A stretch of 64,000 nucleotides of DNA from Nocardiopsis ansamitocini (GCF_030268225.1 NZ_BSQG01000002.1:558001-622000); one strand, 5' to 3'. Positions 1-10,642 are shown, counted from the first letter of the stretch. Numbers and translations: made by a program. The notes: generated by a model not told the origin, from the letters alone.

Positions 1-2190
1 CTCCTCCAGTTCGCGGTCGATCCGGGCGATCACGGCCTGGGCGGTCAGCCCTGAACAGCCGGTGAAGATCTTGGTCAGCCCCTCGTCGCCGAGCATCTCC
101 TCGTTGTTGCGGCGCTCGGTCACACCGTCGGTGACGGCGAGCAGCACGTCCCCGGGGGCGACCTCGACCGTCTCGGTGAAGAACTCCACGTCCTCGAACG
201 CGCCCAGCAGGGGCTGGGAGGTGGCCAGCGGTTCCACCTCGCCGTTCTTGTCGAGGCGCAAGGGGAGCGGGTGGCCCGCCGAGACCAGCCGGATCCGCAT
301 CCCCTTGCCGCCGTCCGGGCCGCCGATAGGCGTCATCTCGCCGTAGAGCATGGTCAGGAAGCGGGTCGTGGTGTTCTCGTCCAGGATGGCCAGGTTCAGC
401 CGGTGCATGATGTACGCCGGGGCGAGGTTCTCCCGGGCCAGCGCCCGCAGGGTGTGGCGGGCCAGACCGGTCACCGCTGCCGCTTCCGGGCCGGTGCCGC
501 AGACGTCGCCGATCGCGAAACACCAGCGTCCGTCGGTGGCGAACACGTCGTAGAAGTCTCCGCCGACCACGTTGCGCTCTCCCGCCGGCTGGTAGAACAC
601 CGCGTGATCGACCCGGGGAATCGCGGGTTCCTTCTCCTTGGCCGGAAGCAGACTGCGTTGCAGGGCCTCGCTCATGAAGGTCTGGTCGGAGTACAGGCGC
701 GCGTTCTCCATAGCTGACGACACCCGTTGGGCGAGGTCGTCGGCGACGTCGACCTCTTCGCGGGGAAACTCTTCGTTGGGCGCCTTGCCGATGGTGATCC
801 GCCCCAGCGACCGTCCGTGTGCCATGAGGGGGATGCTGATGCCCAGGCCGGCCGCGAGCTCCCGGGTGAGCTCGTCGTCCATGCCGGCCTCTGCCAGTTC
901 CTCGGGCTGCCACAGCTGCCCCGGCTCGCGTTGTTCCTGCGGAATGATCGCCGTGATCAGTTCGCGCAGTACGTCGGTGGTGTTCTCGTCGCGGTGCGTG
1001 GCGAAGGCGAGCCGGTCCACCCCCAGGTCGCTGGTGGTGTGCACCACGCACCACTTGCCCAGCCGGGAGGTGGTCAACTGTGCGGCCAGCGCGGCCGTCA
1101 TCTGCTCGTCGAGGGTGCCGGCCAGCAGGTCACTGGCCTCGGCCAGGAAGCTCAACGAGGCGCGCCTGGCGAGTTCCACCCGGGCCAGTCGGGAGCGCTC
1201 GACCGTCAGTGCGATTCGGTCGGCCCCTTCCTGGAGCCGGTCCGCTGCGGTCTGGCCGAAATGCCGGATCCGTTTGGATGCAACCCCGAGCAGGCCGGTG
1301 ATCCGCCCGTCCACGATCAACGGTGCCGTCACCAGCGAGCGCATTCCGGCCGCTGCGAGCCGGCCCCGGTGCGCCCGGGCGATCATCAGGTCGTCGTTGA
1401 TGACCGGCCCGGGCTCCGGTGCGGAGGAGGGAAAAGTCTCTTCGGTCCGGCTGCGGAACGGTCGCCACTGCCCGGATGTCAGTCCGACCGCGGCCTGGAG
1501 CTCCCACTCGGTCTCGTCGGTGGTGGCCAGCGCGATGTAGGCGGCGTCCCCGCCGAGTACGGTGCGCGCGACGTCGACCGTGGAGTCCAGGAGGTCCGGG
1601 AGCGAGAGCTTGGCAGCCAGCGCGGAATCCAGCCGGGACCACGGTTCGGGCCGGGAACGGACCTTGCTGCGTACCGGCAACGGCGGTACCAGGGATGTCC
1701 GTGAGGTGGGGCCGGCAGGCGGTTCCTCGTCGTCGAGACGGAACCAGACGGCCTTGTCCTCCTTGCTGTAGCTCACGCCCCAACTGGAGGCGATCGCCGA
1801 GGCCAGTGCAAGGCCCAGCCCGCCGCTGCGGGTGTCGTCGGTGGAGGGGGAGGTGTCCACCTGCAACGGTCCCGCCTTGGGGACCGCCCGGTGCGGTACC
1901 CGGTCGACGACGACCACTTCCACCGCCCCGGGCAGGCGGCGCACGATCAGTTCCAGGGTGGTCTCGGCGTGGATGACCGCGTTCGTCACCAGTTCGCTGA
2001 CCAGGAGGATGATGTCGTCGGAGCCGCGCGTGACGTTCCAATCGCGCAGTGTGTCGCGCACGAAGGAACGAGCCTCGCCCGCGGTCTCCGGAGCGGCTGA
2101 GAATTCCCGGCGGGCGACCTTCATAACGTCATATGGCATCGTGAAGCCGTACGGTTCCTCTGAGTTGCGGGCGGTTCGGTTGAAATGCAC
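1..2190 (-). CDS. osaC: OsaC-like ATPase / GAF / SpoIIE phosphatase, C-terminus beyond window
   Basis: The frame runs from a GTG at 2190, preceded by an AGGGGG ribosome site six bases upstream, and stays open to base 1, giving 730 codons without the stop. The first ~150 residues form an RsbW-type ATPase (SELVTNAVIHA N-box, GGLGLALAS lid). GAF-like sequence fills about residues 220-520. A SpoIIE/PP2C domain starts near residue 540 (GGDFYDVF, then IGDVCGTGPEAAAVT). It is transcribed away from the poly-HAMP kinase at 2469. The same divergent layout and domain set describe Streptomyces osaC (SCO5747), which is reported to reset the osmotic-stress sigma factor after shock. I infer a similar soluble anti-sigma kinase plus phosphatase role. 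The OsaC name rests on architecture and context. A PAS domain reported for OsaC was not clearly seen. Confidence 0.85.
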   Translation of the reverse strand, partial: MHFNRTARNSEEPYGFTMPYDVMKVARREFSAAPETAGEARSFVRDTLRDWNVTRGSDDIILLVSELVTNAVIHAETTLELIVRRLPGAVEVVVVDRVPHRAVPKAGPLQVDTSPSTDDTRSGGLGLALASAIASSWGVSYSKEDKAVWFRLDDEEPPAGPTSRTSLVPPLPVRSKVRSRPEPWSRLDSALAAKLSLPDLLDSTVDVARTVLGGDAAYIALATTDETEWELQAAVGLTSGQWRPFRSRTEETFPSSAPEPGPVINDDLMIARAHRGRLAAAGMRSLVTAPLIVDGRITGLLGVASKRIRHFGQTAADRLQEGADRIALTVERSRLARVELARRASLSFLAEASDLLAGTLDEQMTAALAAQLTTSRLGKWCVVHTTSDLGVDRLAFATHRDENTTDVLRELITAIIPQEQREPGQLWQPEELAEAGMDDELTRELAAGLGISIPLMAHGRSLGRITIGKAPNEEFPREEVDVADDLAQRVSSAMENARLYSDQTFMSEALQRSLLPAKEKEPAIPRVDHAVFYQPAGERNVVGGDFYDVFATDGRWCFAIGDVCGTGPEAAAVTGLARHTLRALARENLAPAYIMHRLNLAILDENTTTRFLTMLYGEMTPIGGPDGGKGMRIRLVSAGHPLPLRLDKNGEVEPLATSQPLLGAFEDVEFFTETVEVAPGDVLLAVTDGVTERRNNEEMLGDEGLTKIFTGCSGLTAQAVIARIDRELEE

Positions 2191-2468
2191 ACGATCCCCC
2201 CTGTATCTCGGTGCGGGACTGCCGAGGTGGAGAATCGTGGTGTCTTCCCTGAACTATTGTCTCCGACCAGCCACCGGCGGACACGTCCGGGGGATGCCCG
2301 GTTCCGGCCGCCCGGTCGGTGCATGGTCGGACTGGGTCGGATTCCCAGCTTCTCCCAGGAAGTCGTGGAACTTGGTCGTGTTGTCCGAACGTCGTGTTAT
2401 TGAGCGGACTGTCGAATTAACGTAGTGCACCGTGGTCCATCTGAGAGTCTTGAGGGCCGGAGACCCGT

Positions 2469-5400
2469 GTGAGTAACACCGTAAGTCTGCCCATCAGGGC
2501 ACTGCAGGGCTTCAACCGGTGGAGGAGGGGATCGATGCCCAAGGCGACCAGCCCGGCCGCATCGGAGACGGAGCTGAACGCGCTCCTCGACGCGCTCTAC
2601 AAGATGCGTGACGGTGACTTCAGCGTCCGGCTCGACCCTCGTGCGCGGGGGACGCACGGTGAGATCGCCGGTGTCATGAACGAGGTGCTCGACCACTGCG
2701 AGCAGCTCAGCGCCGAACTCCAGCGCGTGAGCGACGTGGTCAGTACCGAGGGGCGCCTCGCCGAGCGCGTCTCGATCAGTCCGGCCCGCGGTGCCTGGGG
2801 CAAGAGCGTGCGAGCGCTCAACCAGCTTCTCGACGAGGTCAGCGAACCCGTCACCTCCGTGGCCCAGATCTTGGACTCGGTGGCCAACGGTGACCTCGCC
2901 CAGCGGGTGGAGCTCACCAACCGCCACGGCGAACTGCACGGCGATCTCCTGCGCCTCGCCACATCGGTGAACCGCATGGCCGACCAGATGTCGGCGTTCA
3001 CCATGGAGGTCACCCGCGTGGCCCGTGAGGTGGGCACCGAGGGCAAGCTGGGCGGCAGCGCCCGGGTGGAAGGCGTCTCCGGTGCCTGGCGCGACGTCAC
3101 CGAGGCCGTCAACCAGATGGCGGCCCGGCTGACCGCGCAGGTGCGCGACATCTCCACGGTGACCGTCGCGGTGTCGCGCGGGGACCTCAGCCGCAAGGTC
3201 GTGGTGGACGTCCAGGGCGAGATGTTGCAGCTCAAGGACACGGTCAACACCATGGTCGACCAGTTGTCCACGTTCGCCGACGAGGTCACCCGGGTGGCCC
3301 GTGAGGTGGGCACGGAGGGCAAGCTCGGTGGACGCGCCAACGTCAAGGGCGTGTCGGGCATCTGGAAGGACCTCACGAACAACGTCAACTCCATGGCCGA
3401 CAACCTCACCAACCAGGTGCGCGACATCTCCCAGGTGACGACGGCGGTGGCGCGCGGCGACCTCACCAAGAAGGTCACCGTCAACGTCCAGGGCGAGATG
3501 CTCAAGCTGAAGGACACCGTGAACACCATGGTGGATCAGCTGGACTCGTTCGCTGACGAGGTCACCCGGGTGGCGCGCGAGGTGGGGACCGAGGGCAAGC
3601 TGGGCGGGCGGGCCAGCGTCAAGGGCGTGTCGGGCATCTGGAAGGACCTGACCGACAACGTTAACTCCATGGCCAACAGCCTCACCTACCAGGTGCGCAA
3701 TATTTCCCAGGTCACCACCGCTGTTGCGGTCGGTGACCTGAGCAAGAAGATCACCGTGGACGCCCAGGGTGAGATGTTGCAGCTCAAGGACACCGTGAAC
3801 ACCATGGTGGACCAGCTGGACTCGTTCGCCGACGAGGTCACCCGCATGGCCCGCGAGGTGGGGACCGAGGGCAAGCTCGGCGGCCAGGCGCACGTGCGCG
3901 GTGTCTCCGGCGTGTGGAAGGACCTGACCGACAACGTCAACTCCATGGCCAACAACCTCACCCACCAGGTGCGCCAGATCTCGGTGGTGACCACCGCCGT
4001 GGCGCGCGGCGACCTCACCAAGCAGGTCACCGTCAACGCCAAGGGGGAGATCCTCGAACTGAAGGACACCATCAACGTCATGGTGGACCAGTTGTCGGCG
4101 TTCGCCGACGAGGTGACCAGGGTGGCCCGTGAGGTGGGAACCGAAGGCCAGTTGGGCGGGCGTGCCGACGTCAAGGGCGTGTCGGGCATCTGGAAGGACC
4201 TGACCGAGAACGTCAACTCGATGTCGCACAACCTGACCACCCAGGTCCGCAACATCGCCCAGGTCACTTCGGCGGTGGCCGCCGGTGACCTCGGCAAGAA
4301 GATCACGGTGGACGCCCAGGGCGAGATGCTGGAGCTGAAGGACACCATCAACACCATGGTCGACCAGCTCTCCACGTTCGCCCTGGAGGTCACCCGGGTG
4401 GCGCGCGAGGTGGGCAGTGAGGGACAGCTCGGCGGCCAGGCCAAGGTCGAAGGCGTGTCGGGCACCTGGAAGCAGCTCACCGACAACGTCAACGAGCTCG
4501 CCAGGAACCTCACCACCCAGGTGCGGGCGATCGCGTCGGTGGCCAGTGCCGTGGCCCGTGGCGACCTCACCCAGTCCATCCAGGTCGGTGCGCGCGGCGA
4601 GCTCGCAGCACTCAAGGACAACGTCAACCTGATGGTGTCCAACCTGCGCGAGACCACCGCCGCCCAACGCGACGAGGACTGGCTCAAGAGCAACCTCGCT
4701 CGCATATCCGGCCTCATCCAGGGGCATCGCGACCTCAACGACCTCGCCCGGCTGATCATGACCGAGGTGACCCCGTTGGTCGCGGCCCAGCACGGGGCGT
4801 GCTTCCTGCCCGAGGACGAGAACGACGAAGAGACGTTCCGGCTCTACGCGGGCTTCGGCTACCAGCCCAAGGAGCATCGCCGCCGGATCAAGATGGGGCG
4901 GGGACTGGCGGGCGAGGCGATGGCGCAGCGCACCGAGATGCGGGTCAACGACGTCCCCGGTGATTACGTCAAGGTCGAGTCGGGCCTGGGCGAGGCGCCT
5001 CCGCTGAGCATCGTCATCTTCCCGATCCTGTCCGAGGACCGGGTGCTGGGCGTGATCGAGCTCGGTTCCTACGGCACTTTCCGGGAAATTCACCTCAATT
5101 TCCTGCGTCAGCTGGTCGGTCTCATCGGTGCCACGATCAACACGATCCTGGCCAACTCCAAGACCGAGTACCTGCTGACCCAGTCCCAGCAGCTGACCAC
5201 CGCGTTGCAGGAGCGCTCCAACGAGCTCCAGCGTCAGCAGGAGGAGCTGCGCCGCAAGAACGCCGAGCTGCACAGCAAGGCCGGGCAGCTCGCCAGTCAG
5301 AACCGCGCCATCGAGTTGCAGAACCGCCAGATCGAGCGCGCCCGCCGTTCGCTGGAGGAGCGCGCCCACCAGCTCCAGGTCTCGTCCAAGTACAAGTCCG

Positions 5401-6791
5401 AGTTCCTGGCCAACATGTCCCACGAGCTGCGCACGCCGCTCAACAGCCTGCTCATCCTCGCCCGGCTGCTCGCCGACAACACCGAGCAGAACCTCACCCC
5501 CAAGCAGGTGGAGTTCGCCCAGACCATCCACAAGGCGGGCAGCGACCTGCTCCAGCTCATCGACGAGATCCTGGACCTGTCCAAGGTCGAGGCGGGGCGG
5601 ATGGAACTGAGCCCCATCGACGTGTCGATCAGCCAGCTGGTCGACTATGTGGAGGCGTCGTTCAGGCCGATGACCAGCGACAAGGGGCTGGCGTTCGCGG
5701 TCGAGGTGTCTCCTGACATCCCCAACTACCTGTGGACCGACGAGCAGCGTCTCCAGCAGGTGCTGCGCAACCTGCTCTCCAACGCGGTGAAGTTCACCAG
5801 TACCGGTGAGGTGCGGCTCCTCATCGAGCCCGCCTGGGCGCTGGAGGACGCCGACCTCGACATGTTCGCCGAGGACGACGAGGTGATCGCGTTCTCCGTC
5901 GCCGATACCGGGATCGGTATTCCCGAGGACAAGCTCCAGGTCATCTTCGAGGCGTTCCATCAGGGCGACGGCGGCACCAGCCGCAGGTTCGGCGGAACCG
6001 GCCTGGGACTGTCCATCAGCCGCAACATGGCGCAGCTCCTCGGCGGCGAGATCCGAGTCGACAGCGTGCTCGGCCAGGGGAGTACGTTCACCCTGCTGCT
6101 TCCGGTCCGGTTGCCCGACAGCGCGAGTGAGCGGTCCTACGGCTCGGTAGACGCGGTCGAGCCGCTGGCCGTCACCGCCACCGACATCCCGGTCGCGCCC
6201 GACCCCGCGCCGGCCGAGCGGGACGAGGAGGCCCGGACGGCCGACACCGAGTCCGCTTCGCCCGTGGTGGACCCGAGCCCCTATACGGAGCCCCCCTCCG
6301 TGCCCATGCTCAAGGAGCCGGAGCCCCAGACCGGGCCGTCCTCGGGTGCGGAACTGGAGGCCGACCCCGAGCGCGACGCGACGCTGGCCGGACGCCGGGT
6401 ACTCATCGTGGACGACGACGTGCGTAACGTTTTCGCGCTCACCAGCGCATTGGAGGCCAACGGTCTGCACGTCCTCTACGCTGACAACGGGCACTCCGGT
6501 ATCGAGAAACTGGAAGCCAACGAGGACATCGCGCTGGTGTTGATGGACATCATGATGCCCGAGCTCGACGGCAATGCCACCACCCGTGCGATCCGTGAGA
6601 TGCCCCAGTTCGCCGACCTGCCGATCATCTCTCTCACCGCCAAGGCCATGCAGGGGGACCGGGAGCGCAGCCTGGAGGCAGGCGCCTCGGACTACGTCAC
6701 CAAGCCGGTCGATCTGGGTCATCTCCTGGACGTCATGCGGACGTGGTTGGATCGAACCGGCCACACCAGCCAAGAAAGCCAGGAGCAGTAG
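2469..6791 (+). CDS. osaA: Poly-HAMP hybrid sensor histidine kinase, OsaA-like
   Basis: The GTG start has GGAG seven bases upstream, giving 1440 residues. About residues 30-710 are tandem HAMP units on a ~92-residue period: seven GDL-type units plus one GDF unit, alternating with EGKLGG-type units. A GAF domain follows (~735-900), then a Gln/Glu/Arg-rich coiled coil (~900-970). The kinase core comes next: phospho-acceptor His985 in [10 protein letters not shown]-box near 1100, G-boxes DTGIGIP (~1146) and GGTGLGLS (~1176). A C-terminal receiver starts near 1308 with Asp1360 in LMDIMMPE. There is no transmembrane segment, so it should be cytosolic. Poly-HAMP hybrid kinases include fungal NIK1 osmosensors and Streptomyces OsaA (SCO5748). 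With the OsaB-like regulator two bases downstream, an osmotic-stress role is the best inference. Confidence 0.93.
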   Translation: MSNTVSLPIRALQGFNRWRRGSMPKATSPAASETELNALLDALYKMRDGDFSVRLDPRARGTHGEIAGVMNEVLDHCEQLSAELQRVSDVVSTEGRLAERVSISPARGAWGKSVRALNQLLDEVSEPVTSVAQILDSVANGDLAQRVELTNRHGELHGDLLRLATSVNRMADQMSAFTMEVTRVAREVGTEGKLGGSARVEGVSGAWRDVTEAVNQMAARLTAQVRDISTVTVAVSRGDLSRKVVVDVQGEMLQLKDTVNTMVDQLSTFADEVTRVAREVGTEGKLGGRANVKGVSGIWKDLTNNVNSMADNLTNQVRDISQVTTAVARGDLTKKVTVNVQGEMLKLKDTVNTMVDQLDSFADEVTRVAREVGTEGKLGGRASVKGVSGIWKDLTDNVNSMANSLTYQVRNISQVTTAVAVGDLSKKITVDAQGEMLQLKDTVNTMVDQLDSFADEVTRMAREVGTEGKLGGQAHVRGVSGVWKDLTDNVNSMANNLTHQVRQISVVTTAVARGDLTKQVTVNAKGEILELKDTINVMVDQLSAFADEVTRVAREVGTEGQLGGRADVKGVSGIWKDLTENVNSMSHNLTTQVRNIAQVTSAVAAGDLGKKITVDAQGEMLELKDTINTMVDQLSTFALEVTRVAREVGSEGQLGGQAKVEGVSGTWKQLTDNVNELARNLTTQVRAIASVASAVARGDLTQSIQVGARGELAALKDNVNLMVSNLRETTAAQRDEDWLKSNLARISGLIQGHRDLNDLARLIMTEVTPLVAAQHGACFLPEDENDEETFRLYAGFGYQPKEHRRRIKMGRGLAGEAMAQRTEMRVNDVPGDYVKVESGLGEAPPLSIVIFPILSEDRVLGVIELGSYGTFREIHLNFLRQLVGLIGATINTILANSKTEYLLTQSQQLTTALQERSNELQRQQEELRRKNAELHSKAGQLASQNRAIELQNRQIERARRSLEERAHQLQVSSKYKSEFLANMSHELRTPLNSLLILARLLADNTEQNLTPKQVEFAQTIHKAGSDLLQLIDEILDLSKVEAGRMELSPIDVSISQLVDYVEASFRPMTSDKGLAFAVEVSPDIPNYLWTDEQRLQQVLRNLLSNAVKFTSTGEVRLLIEPAWALEDADLDMFAEDDEVIAFSVADTGIGIPEDKLQVIFEAFHQGDGGTSRRFGGTGLGLSISRNMAQLLGGEIRVDSVLGQGSTFTLLLPVRLPDSASERSYGSVDAVEPLAVTATDIPVAPDPAPAERDEEARTADTESASPVVDPSPYTEPPSVPMLKEPEPQTGPSSGAELEADPERDATLAGRRVLIVDDDVRNVFALTSALEANGLHVLYADNGHSGIEKLEANEDIALVLMDIMMPELDGNATTRAIREMPQFADLPIISLTAKAMQGDRERSLEAGASDYVTKPVDLGHLLDVMRTWLDRTGHTSQESQEQ

Positions 6792-6793
6792 CA

Positions 6794-7438
6794 GTGAGTG
6801 TGCCGTACAAGGCCAACATCCTCCTCGTGGACGACCGGGACGACAACCTCATGGCCCTTGAGGCGACCCTGACCTCTCTGGACCAGAACATGGTCCGGGC
6901 CAGTTCGGGCGAGGCCGCGCTCAAGGCGCTCCTCGAAGAGGACTTCGCGCTCATCCTGCTCGACGTGATCATGCCCGGAATGGACGGGTTCGAGACGGCC
7001 GCGCACATCAAGCAGCGCGAGAGGACCAAGGACGTCCCGATCATCTTCCTGACGGCGGAGGGGACCGACCGCCACCAGGTTTTCCGCGGCTACGCGGCGC
7101 GGTTCGTGGACTACATGACCAAGCCCTACGACCCGTGGCTGCTGCGGGCGAAGGTCGAGGTCTTCCTCGAACTCGACCGGCTCAAGCGCCAGTTGGACGA
7201 TCAGTCCCGCGTGCTGCGCCGGGAGCTCGGCACGGAGACGGCTGACTCCGTCGACTCGGTGGTCGCCCGGCTGGCCACGCATGTCGGTGCGGTCACCGAG
7301 AAACTGGGGCGGCTGAGGGAGCAGTCCGCGGTCGGCGACAACGATGAGGACAGCGCCACCCTCCAGGCGATCCGCGAACTCGACACCTCCGTCGGTCAGT
7401 TGACCGTCCTCGTCGAGGCCCTGCGCGGGCCGTCCTGA
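6794..7438 (+). CDS. osaB: Response regulator with coiled-coil output, OsaB-like
   Basis: The start is a GTG two bases after the kinase stop, with its AGGAG ribosome site inside the kinase end, so the pair is almost certainly translationally coupled. The 214-residue protein has a receiver domain at residues 8-128 (acidic pair Asp13/Asp14, phospho-acceptor Asp57 in LLDVIMPG, switch Thr and Lys in the FLTAEG and MTKPYD segments). A charged, helix-forming tail follows with no recognisable DNA-binding domain. A receiver plus coiled coil with no HTH matches the description of Streptomyces OsaB (SCO5749), which is required for growth and differentiation under osmotic stress. Output is presumably through protein contacts, perhaps with the OsaC-like protein encoded divergently. 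That last link is inference. Confidence 0.9.
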   Translation: MSVPYKANILLVDDRDDNLMALEATLTSLDQNMVRASSGEAALKALLEEDFALILLDVIMPGMDGFETAAHIKQRERTKDVPIIFLTAEGTDRHQVFRGYAARFVDYMTKPYDPWLLRAKVEVFLELDRLKRQLDDQSRVLRRELGTETADSVDSVVARLATHVGAVTEKLGRLREQSAVGDNDEDSATLQAIRELDTSVGQLTVLVEALRGPS

Positions 7439-7627
7439 GCCGAGCCGCGCGGCAGGGGCGAGTGCTGTCGCCGCGTGGTTATGAAACCGATGTGAACGGT
7501 ATCTCGGACAGAGTCGTGGCAGAGGTTTGATGGAGTATCGGAATTCTTCGCGCCGAACGTCCATCCTGGAGATCAGCGTCGATCTCGTCTGCTTCGCACT
7601 CTCCAGTGCCGTGAGGAGAATCCCCCC

Positions 7628-8980
7628 ATGCCTCGCAGGCTCATCCCGGCGATGGCCGTGTCGGCGGCCGTTGCGACCGTCGTGTACGGTGCGTTCGCGA
7701 CCGTTTCCCCAGCGTTGGCCGCCGATTCCGAACGCGGAATGGAGGCCGCTGTCACCAGCAGTGGAACCACTCGCACCCTGCTTCCGGGGTCGTTGGCCTA
7801 CACCTGTGCCGCCGAGAACGGCGCCGGAAAGTCCTACACCGCCGAGCTGTCCATCACCGCCCCCGGCGAACTCCGGTCCGGCGAGTCGGCCGAGGTCCGG
7901 CTCGCCCGGTTCACCGGGTATTTCGACCGGTGGATCACCGAACCGATCGCCGAAGGCGACGCGGTGCTCAGTGCCCAGGTACGGGTGGGCGGCAAGGGAG
8001 CCGACGTCCGAACGGTCACACTCACCGGTGCCAATCCCGCGGCCAGCCCGGCCGGCAAGCTTCCCCTGCCCAGGCTGACCCCCGTGGAGTTCGGTCCCGT
8101 CGTCGGCTCGGTCCGGGCGACCACGCCGGGCGAGATCACCTTTGCGCCGGGCCCCGTCACCATCACGGTCCATCAGCGCGGCGACGAACTGGTCACGGTC
8201 TGTTCGCCCAAGGACGAGGCCGACCCCGTCGCCACCACCCTGGTCGTCGCCGAGCAGGAGGAAGAAGAGGAGGCCCCGGGGCCCACGGTGACTCCTGCGG
8301 TCGCCGCGCCCGGGCGTACCGAGTGGAGCGGTACCTATCGGTGCGCTTCCAGCGACCCCGGCCTGCAACCCGATTTCGAGAGCCCGGCCACGGTCACGGT
8401 CACCACGACCGATACCGGCTACCCGGTCGGGGAACGGATCGAGGCCGTGGGGGAGTTCACCCTGGAGCGCGGCCTCAAGTCGCCGATGAAGCTCGGCCCG
8501 GGAGCCGTGACCGCGGAGTTGGAGGTGGCGCTCTCGGGGCCGGCGGTGAGCACGCGACGTTTCGTGTTGCGCACGGAGAACAGTGGTGGTCTGCCCGCCG
8601 GGCAGGACATCCTGTTGCCCACGGCTGCCGGGTATTTCACCCCTGACCGGCCGGGAGCGGTGGAGTTGGCGGTGAAGGGGCTGGAGTTGTCCTTCCTCGG
8701 CGGCATCCTCACCGTCGACTGCCGGGTACGCGACGACACCGCGGACGAGGCGCCTGTCGCCGACCTCGGCAGCATCGATCGGGTTCCCGTAGGGACCACG
8801 CCGCCCGTTGGTCCGCCCGACCCCGGGCAACAGGATGCTCCGGTACACGAGCAGGCGCGCGAGGCCCCGCTGCCCGTGACAGGTGCCGCCCTGGGCGGGC
8901 TCATCGCCTTTGCCGGGGTCGCTCTGGCCTGTGGCGGTGTCGCGACCCTGGCGGCCAGGAAGAGGCACCACCGGCCTTAG
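7628..8980 (+). CDS. Secreted LPXTG-anchored surface protein with two repeated domains
   Basis: The ATG follows GAGGAGA by eight bases. Of 450 residues, 1-31 are a Sec signal peptide ending SPALA. Two related beta-rich halves follow (about residues 45-200 and 225-375). Each opens with an aromatic-x-Cys pattern (YTCAAEN, YRCASSD) and ends with one Cys (VTVCSPK, LTVDCRV), suggesting one disulfide per domain. They resemble DUF6801-type domains of actinomycete wall proteins. A Glu/Pro linker separates them. The C-terminus carries LPVTG (residues 415-419), a hydrophobic segment and a basic RKRHHRP tail, a complete sortase sorting signal. No sortase gene lies in the window. Function is unknown. The gene stands alone 190 bp after the osaB-like gene and could be part of its response, but that is not shown. 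Confidence 0.85.
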   Translation: MPRRLIPAMAVSAAVATVVYGAFATVSPALAADSERGMEAAVTSSGTTRTLLPGSLAYTCAAENGAGKSYTAELSITAPGELRSGESAEVRLARFTGYFDRWITEPIAEGDAVLSAQVRVGGKGADVRTVTLTGANPAASPAGKLPLPRLTPVEFGPVVGSVRATTPGEITFAPGPVTITVHQRGDELVTVCSPKDEADPVATTLVVAEQEEEEEAPGPTVTPAVAAPGRTEWSGTYRCASSDPGLQPDFESPATVTVTTTDTGYPVGERIEAVGEFTLERGLKSPMKLGPGAVTAELEVALSGPAVSTRRFVLRTENSGGLPAGQDILLPTAAGYFTPDRPGAVELAVKGLELSFLGGILTVDCRVRDDTADEAPVADLGSIDRVPVGTTPPVGPPDPGQQDAPVHEQAREAPLPVTGAALGGLIAFAGVALACGGVATLAARKRHHRP

Positions 8981-9173
8981 GAGAGCCGTCGCGACCGCCG
9001 GGCCCGGTTGAAGGCACTCGTGTCCGTTGTTCTGGGGCGAGGTCCCAAGCGTGTCGTGGACGATCGGAGCGTGCCGTTGGTGGATCTGTTCCACCCCGGG
9101 GGTGGGGCCCGCCGGTTCCAGGCGGACCGCGCACCTCCCACGCGTTTTCCGGCTGGTTGACCGCCGTAATTTT

Positions 9174-9188
9174 TGCCGTATTGGCAAC
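9174..9188. promoter_or_regulatory. Inverted repeat over a possible promoter
   Basis: TTGCC at 9174-9178 and GGCAA at 9184-9188 form a perfect inverted repeat with a 5-base centre, 60 bases before the flavoprotein gene. A TTGACC at 9158-9163 could be a -35 box for a weak -10 overlapping the repeat. The placement suits a repressor site. The regulator is unknown. Confidence 0.3.
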
Positions 9189-9247
9189 GATATTTGTCAA
9201 TCGACGGGACGTGGATGCAGCATCTCTTTTGAACGGAGGTGCACGAC

Positions 9248-10309
9248 ATGACTGCACGAACAGAACAGAAGGGTGACGCACCAGTGGAGCGGGAGCGTCA
9301 CTACGAGGTCGTGGTCATCGGTGGCGGCGCCGCGGGTCTCAGCGGGGCGCTGACCCTGGCCCGCGCGCGCCGCTCGGTGCTGGTGATCGACGAGGGCCGG
9401 CCCCGCAATGCGCCGGCCGCCCAGGTCCACGGCTACCTGACGCGCGACGGTCTCCCGCCCGCGCAGTTGCTCTCCGCCGGGCGCGCCGAGGTCACCGGTT
9501 ACGGCGGCGCGATCATGACGGGCACGGTCGTGGGTGCCGAGCGTCTGGCCACGGGCGGTTTTCGCCTCGTCGTCGACGGTGGCGGGGTCATCGTCGCGGA
9601 CCGGTTGCTGGTGACCACCGGACTGGTCGACGAGCTGCCCCAGGTGCCGGGGCTTGCCGAGCGGTGGGGGAACGAGGTCCTGCACTGCCCGTACTGCCAC
9701 GGGTGGGAGGTCCGCGACCAGGCCATCGGCATCCTGGCGACCGGACCGTTGTCGGTCCACCAGGCGCTGATGTGGCGACAGTGGAGCCAGGATGTGACCC
9801 TGTTCCTGCACACCGCCCCCGAACCGGGGGACGAGGAGTACGAGCAGTTGGCGGCCCGCGGTATCGCCGTGGTCACGGGTGAGGTCATCGGTCTGGCGGT
9901 CGATGGCGACCGGCTCACCGGGGTGACCCTTGCCGGCGGAAAGGAGCTCCCCTGCCAGGCCCTGGTGGTGGCTCCGCGGTTCACCGCCCGCGCCGATGTC
10001 CTCACGGGGCTCGGCCTTGAGACCACGGAGCAGGAGATGGGCAAACAGGTGATCGGCAGCTTCATCGTCACCGATCCGTCCGGAGCGACCCGGACCCCCG
10101 GTGTGTGGGCGGCAGGCAACGTCACATCACTGACCGACCAGGTCGTCGCGGCTGCCGGAGCGGGAGTGCGCGCGGCGGCGGCGATCAACGCCGACCTGAC
10201 CGCCGAGGAGACGCGCAAGGCCGTTGCCGCGCGCAACGCGCCCTTCTCCGCGCGAGCTGAGCGCGAGGCGTCCGAGCGGGTGCTCGGCGATCGCAGGCAC
10301 GGTCTGTGA
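9248..10309 (+). CDS. FAD-dependent thioredoxin-reductase-like disulfide oxidoreductase
   Basis: The ATG at 9248 has GGAGG eight bases upstream; an in-frame GTG at 9239 overlaps that site and is less likely. The 353-residue protein opens with the FAD-binding Rossmann motif (IGGGAAGLSGALTLARA). It has the redox-active dithiol CPYC (Cys147, Cys150) in HCPYCHGWE, and near the C-terminus the conserved FAD-contact run GVWAAGNVT. This CPYCHGWE type is common in actinomycetes as a thioredoxin-reductase relative usually not paired with trxA, and no thioredoxin gene lies nearby. The second nucleotide-binding domain is short and the pyridine-nucleotide motif is weak, so the reductant is uncertain. A cytosolic redox role is likely. 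Confidence 0.85.
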   Translation: MTARTEQKGDAPVERERHYEVVVIGGGAAGLSGALTLARARRSVLVIDEGRPRNAPAAQVHGYLTRDGLPPAQLLSAGRAEVTGYGGAIMTGTVVGAERLATGGFRLVVDGGGVIVADRLLVTTGLVDELPQVPGLAERWGNEVLHCPYCHGWEVRDQAIGILATGPLSVHQALMWRQWSQDVTLFLHTAPEPGDEEYEQLAARGIAVVTGEVIGLAVDGDRLTGVTLAGGKELPCQALVVAPRFTARADVLTGLGLETTEQEMGKQVIGSFIVTDPSGATRTPGVWAAGNVTSLTDQVVAAAGAGVRAAAAINADLTAEETRKAVAARNAPFSARAEREASERVLGDRRHGL

Positions 10310-10378
10310 CCGCTCCGCCGCGATGGTGGCGGTGGTTGGCCTTCAGGGAGAATCGGTCCGGGTTGAAAAAGAGTCAAT

Positions 10379-10642
10379 GTGCCGAGAGTCCTAACAGGCC
10401 GCGTAGCTCTCCCGACCTTCGTTGAGTCGTCCACGGTCGGCCCGCCGACCCCGGTCCCTGAACCGTCCGCCGAGTTGCTTCGCGCCTTCGCCGGCCGACG
10501 ACCGAACCTGACCGCAGCGACCAATCCCGGGACGCGCTGGCTCTTCTCCGGTCGCCGGGCGGGCCATCCGATGGACGCTGGAGAGCTGGCCGCGCACGTT
10601 GCGCCTGGCCGTGATCCTGCTTCTCGCCTGGTGAGGCGCTGA
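10379..10642 (+). pseudogene. Internal fragment of a tyrosine recombinase
   Basis: This 87-codon frame reads GPPTPVPEP, then NLTAATNPGTRWLFSGRRAG, the mid-catalytic-domain signature of a family of actinomycete site-specific recombinases (usually ending ATN..SRWLFPGRRAGQP). No upstream arm-binding domain, catalytic Arg region or C-terminal His-x-x-Arg/Tyr box is present, and the frame ends shortly after the motif. It is therefore a decayed fragment, with no ribosome site supporting its apparent GTG start. A second, different recombinase remnant lies at about 12.8-13.2 kb on the other side of the HTH/DUF3800 genes, so this piece probably marks one edge of an old insertion. Confidence 0.6.

Noticed and set aside
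2397-6773. A 1458-codon open frame antisense to the poly-HAMP kinase
   Set aside because: It is a shadow of GC-biased codons in a repetitive gene. It has no domain and no ribosome site, and the sense strand has a complete, well-motivated kinase.
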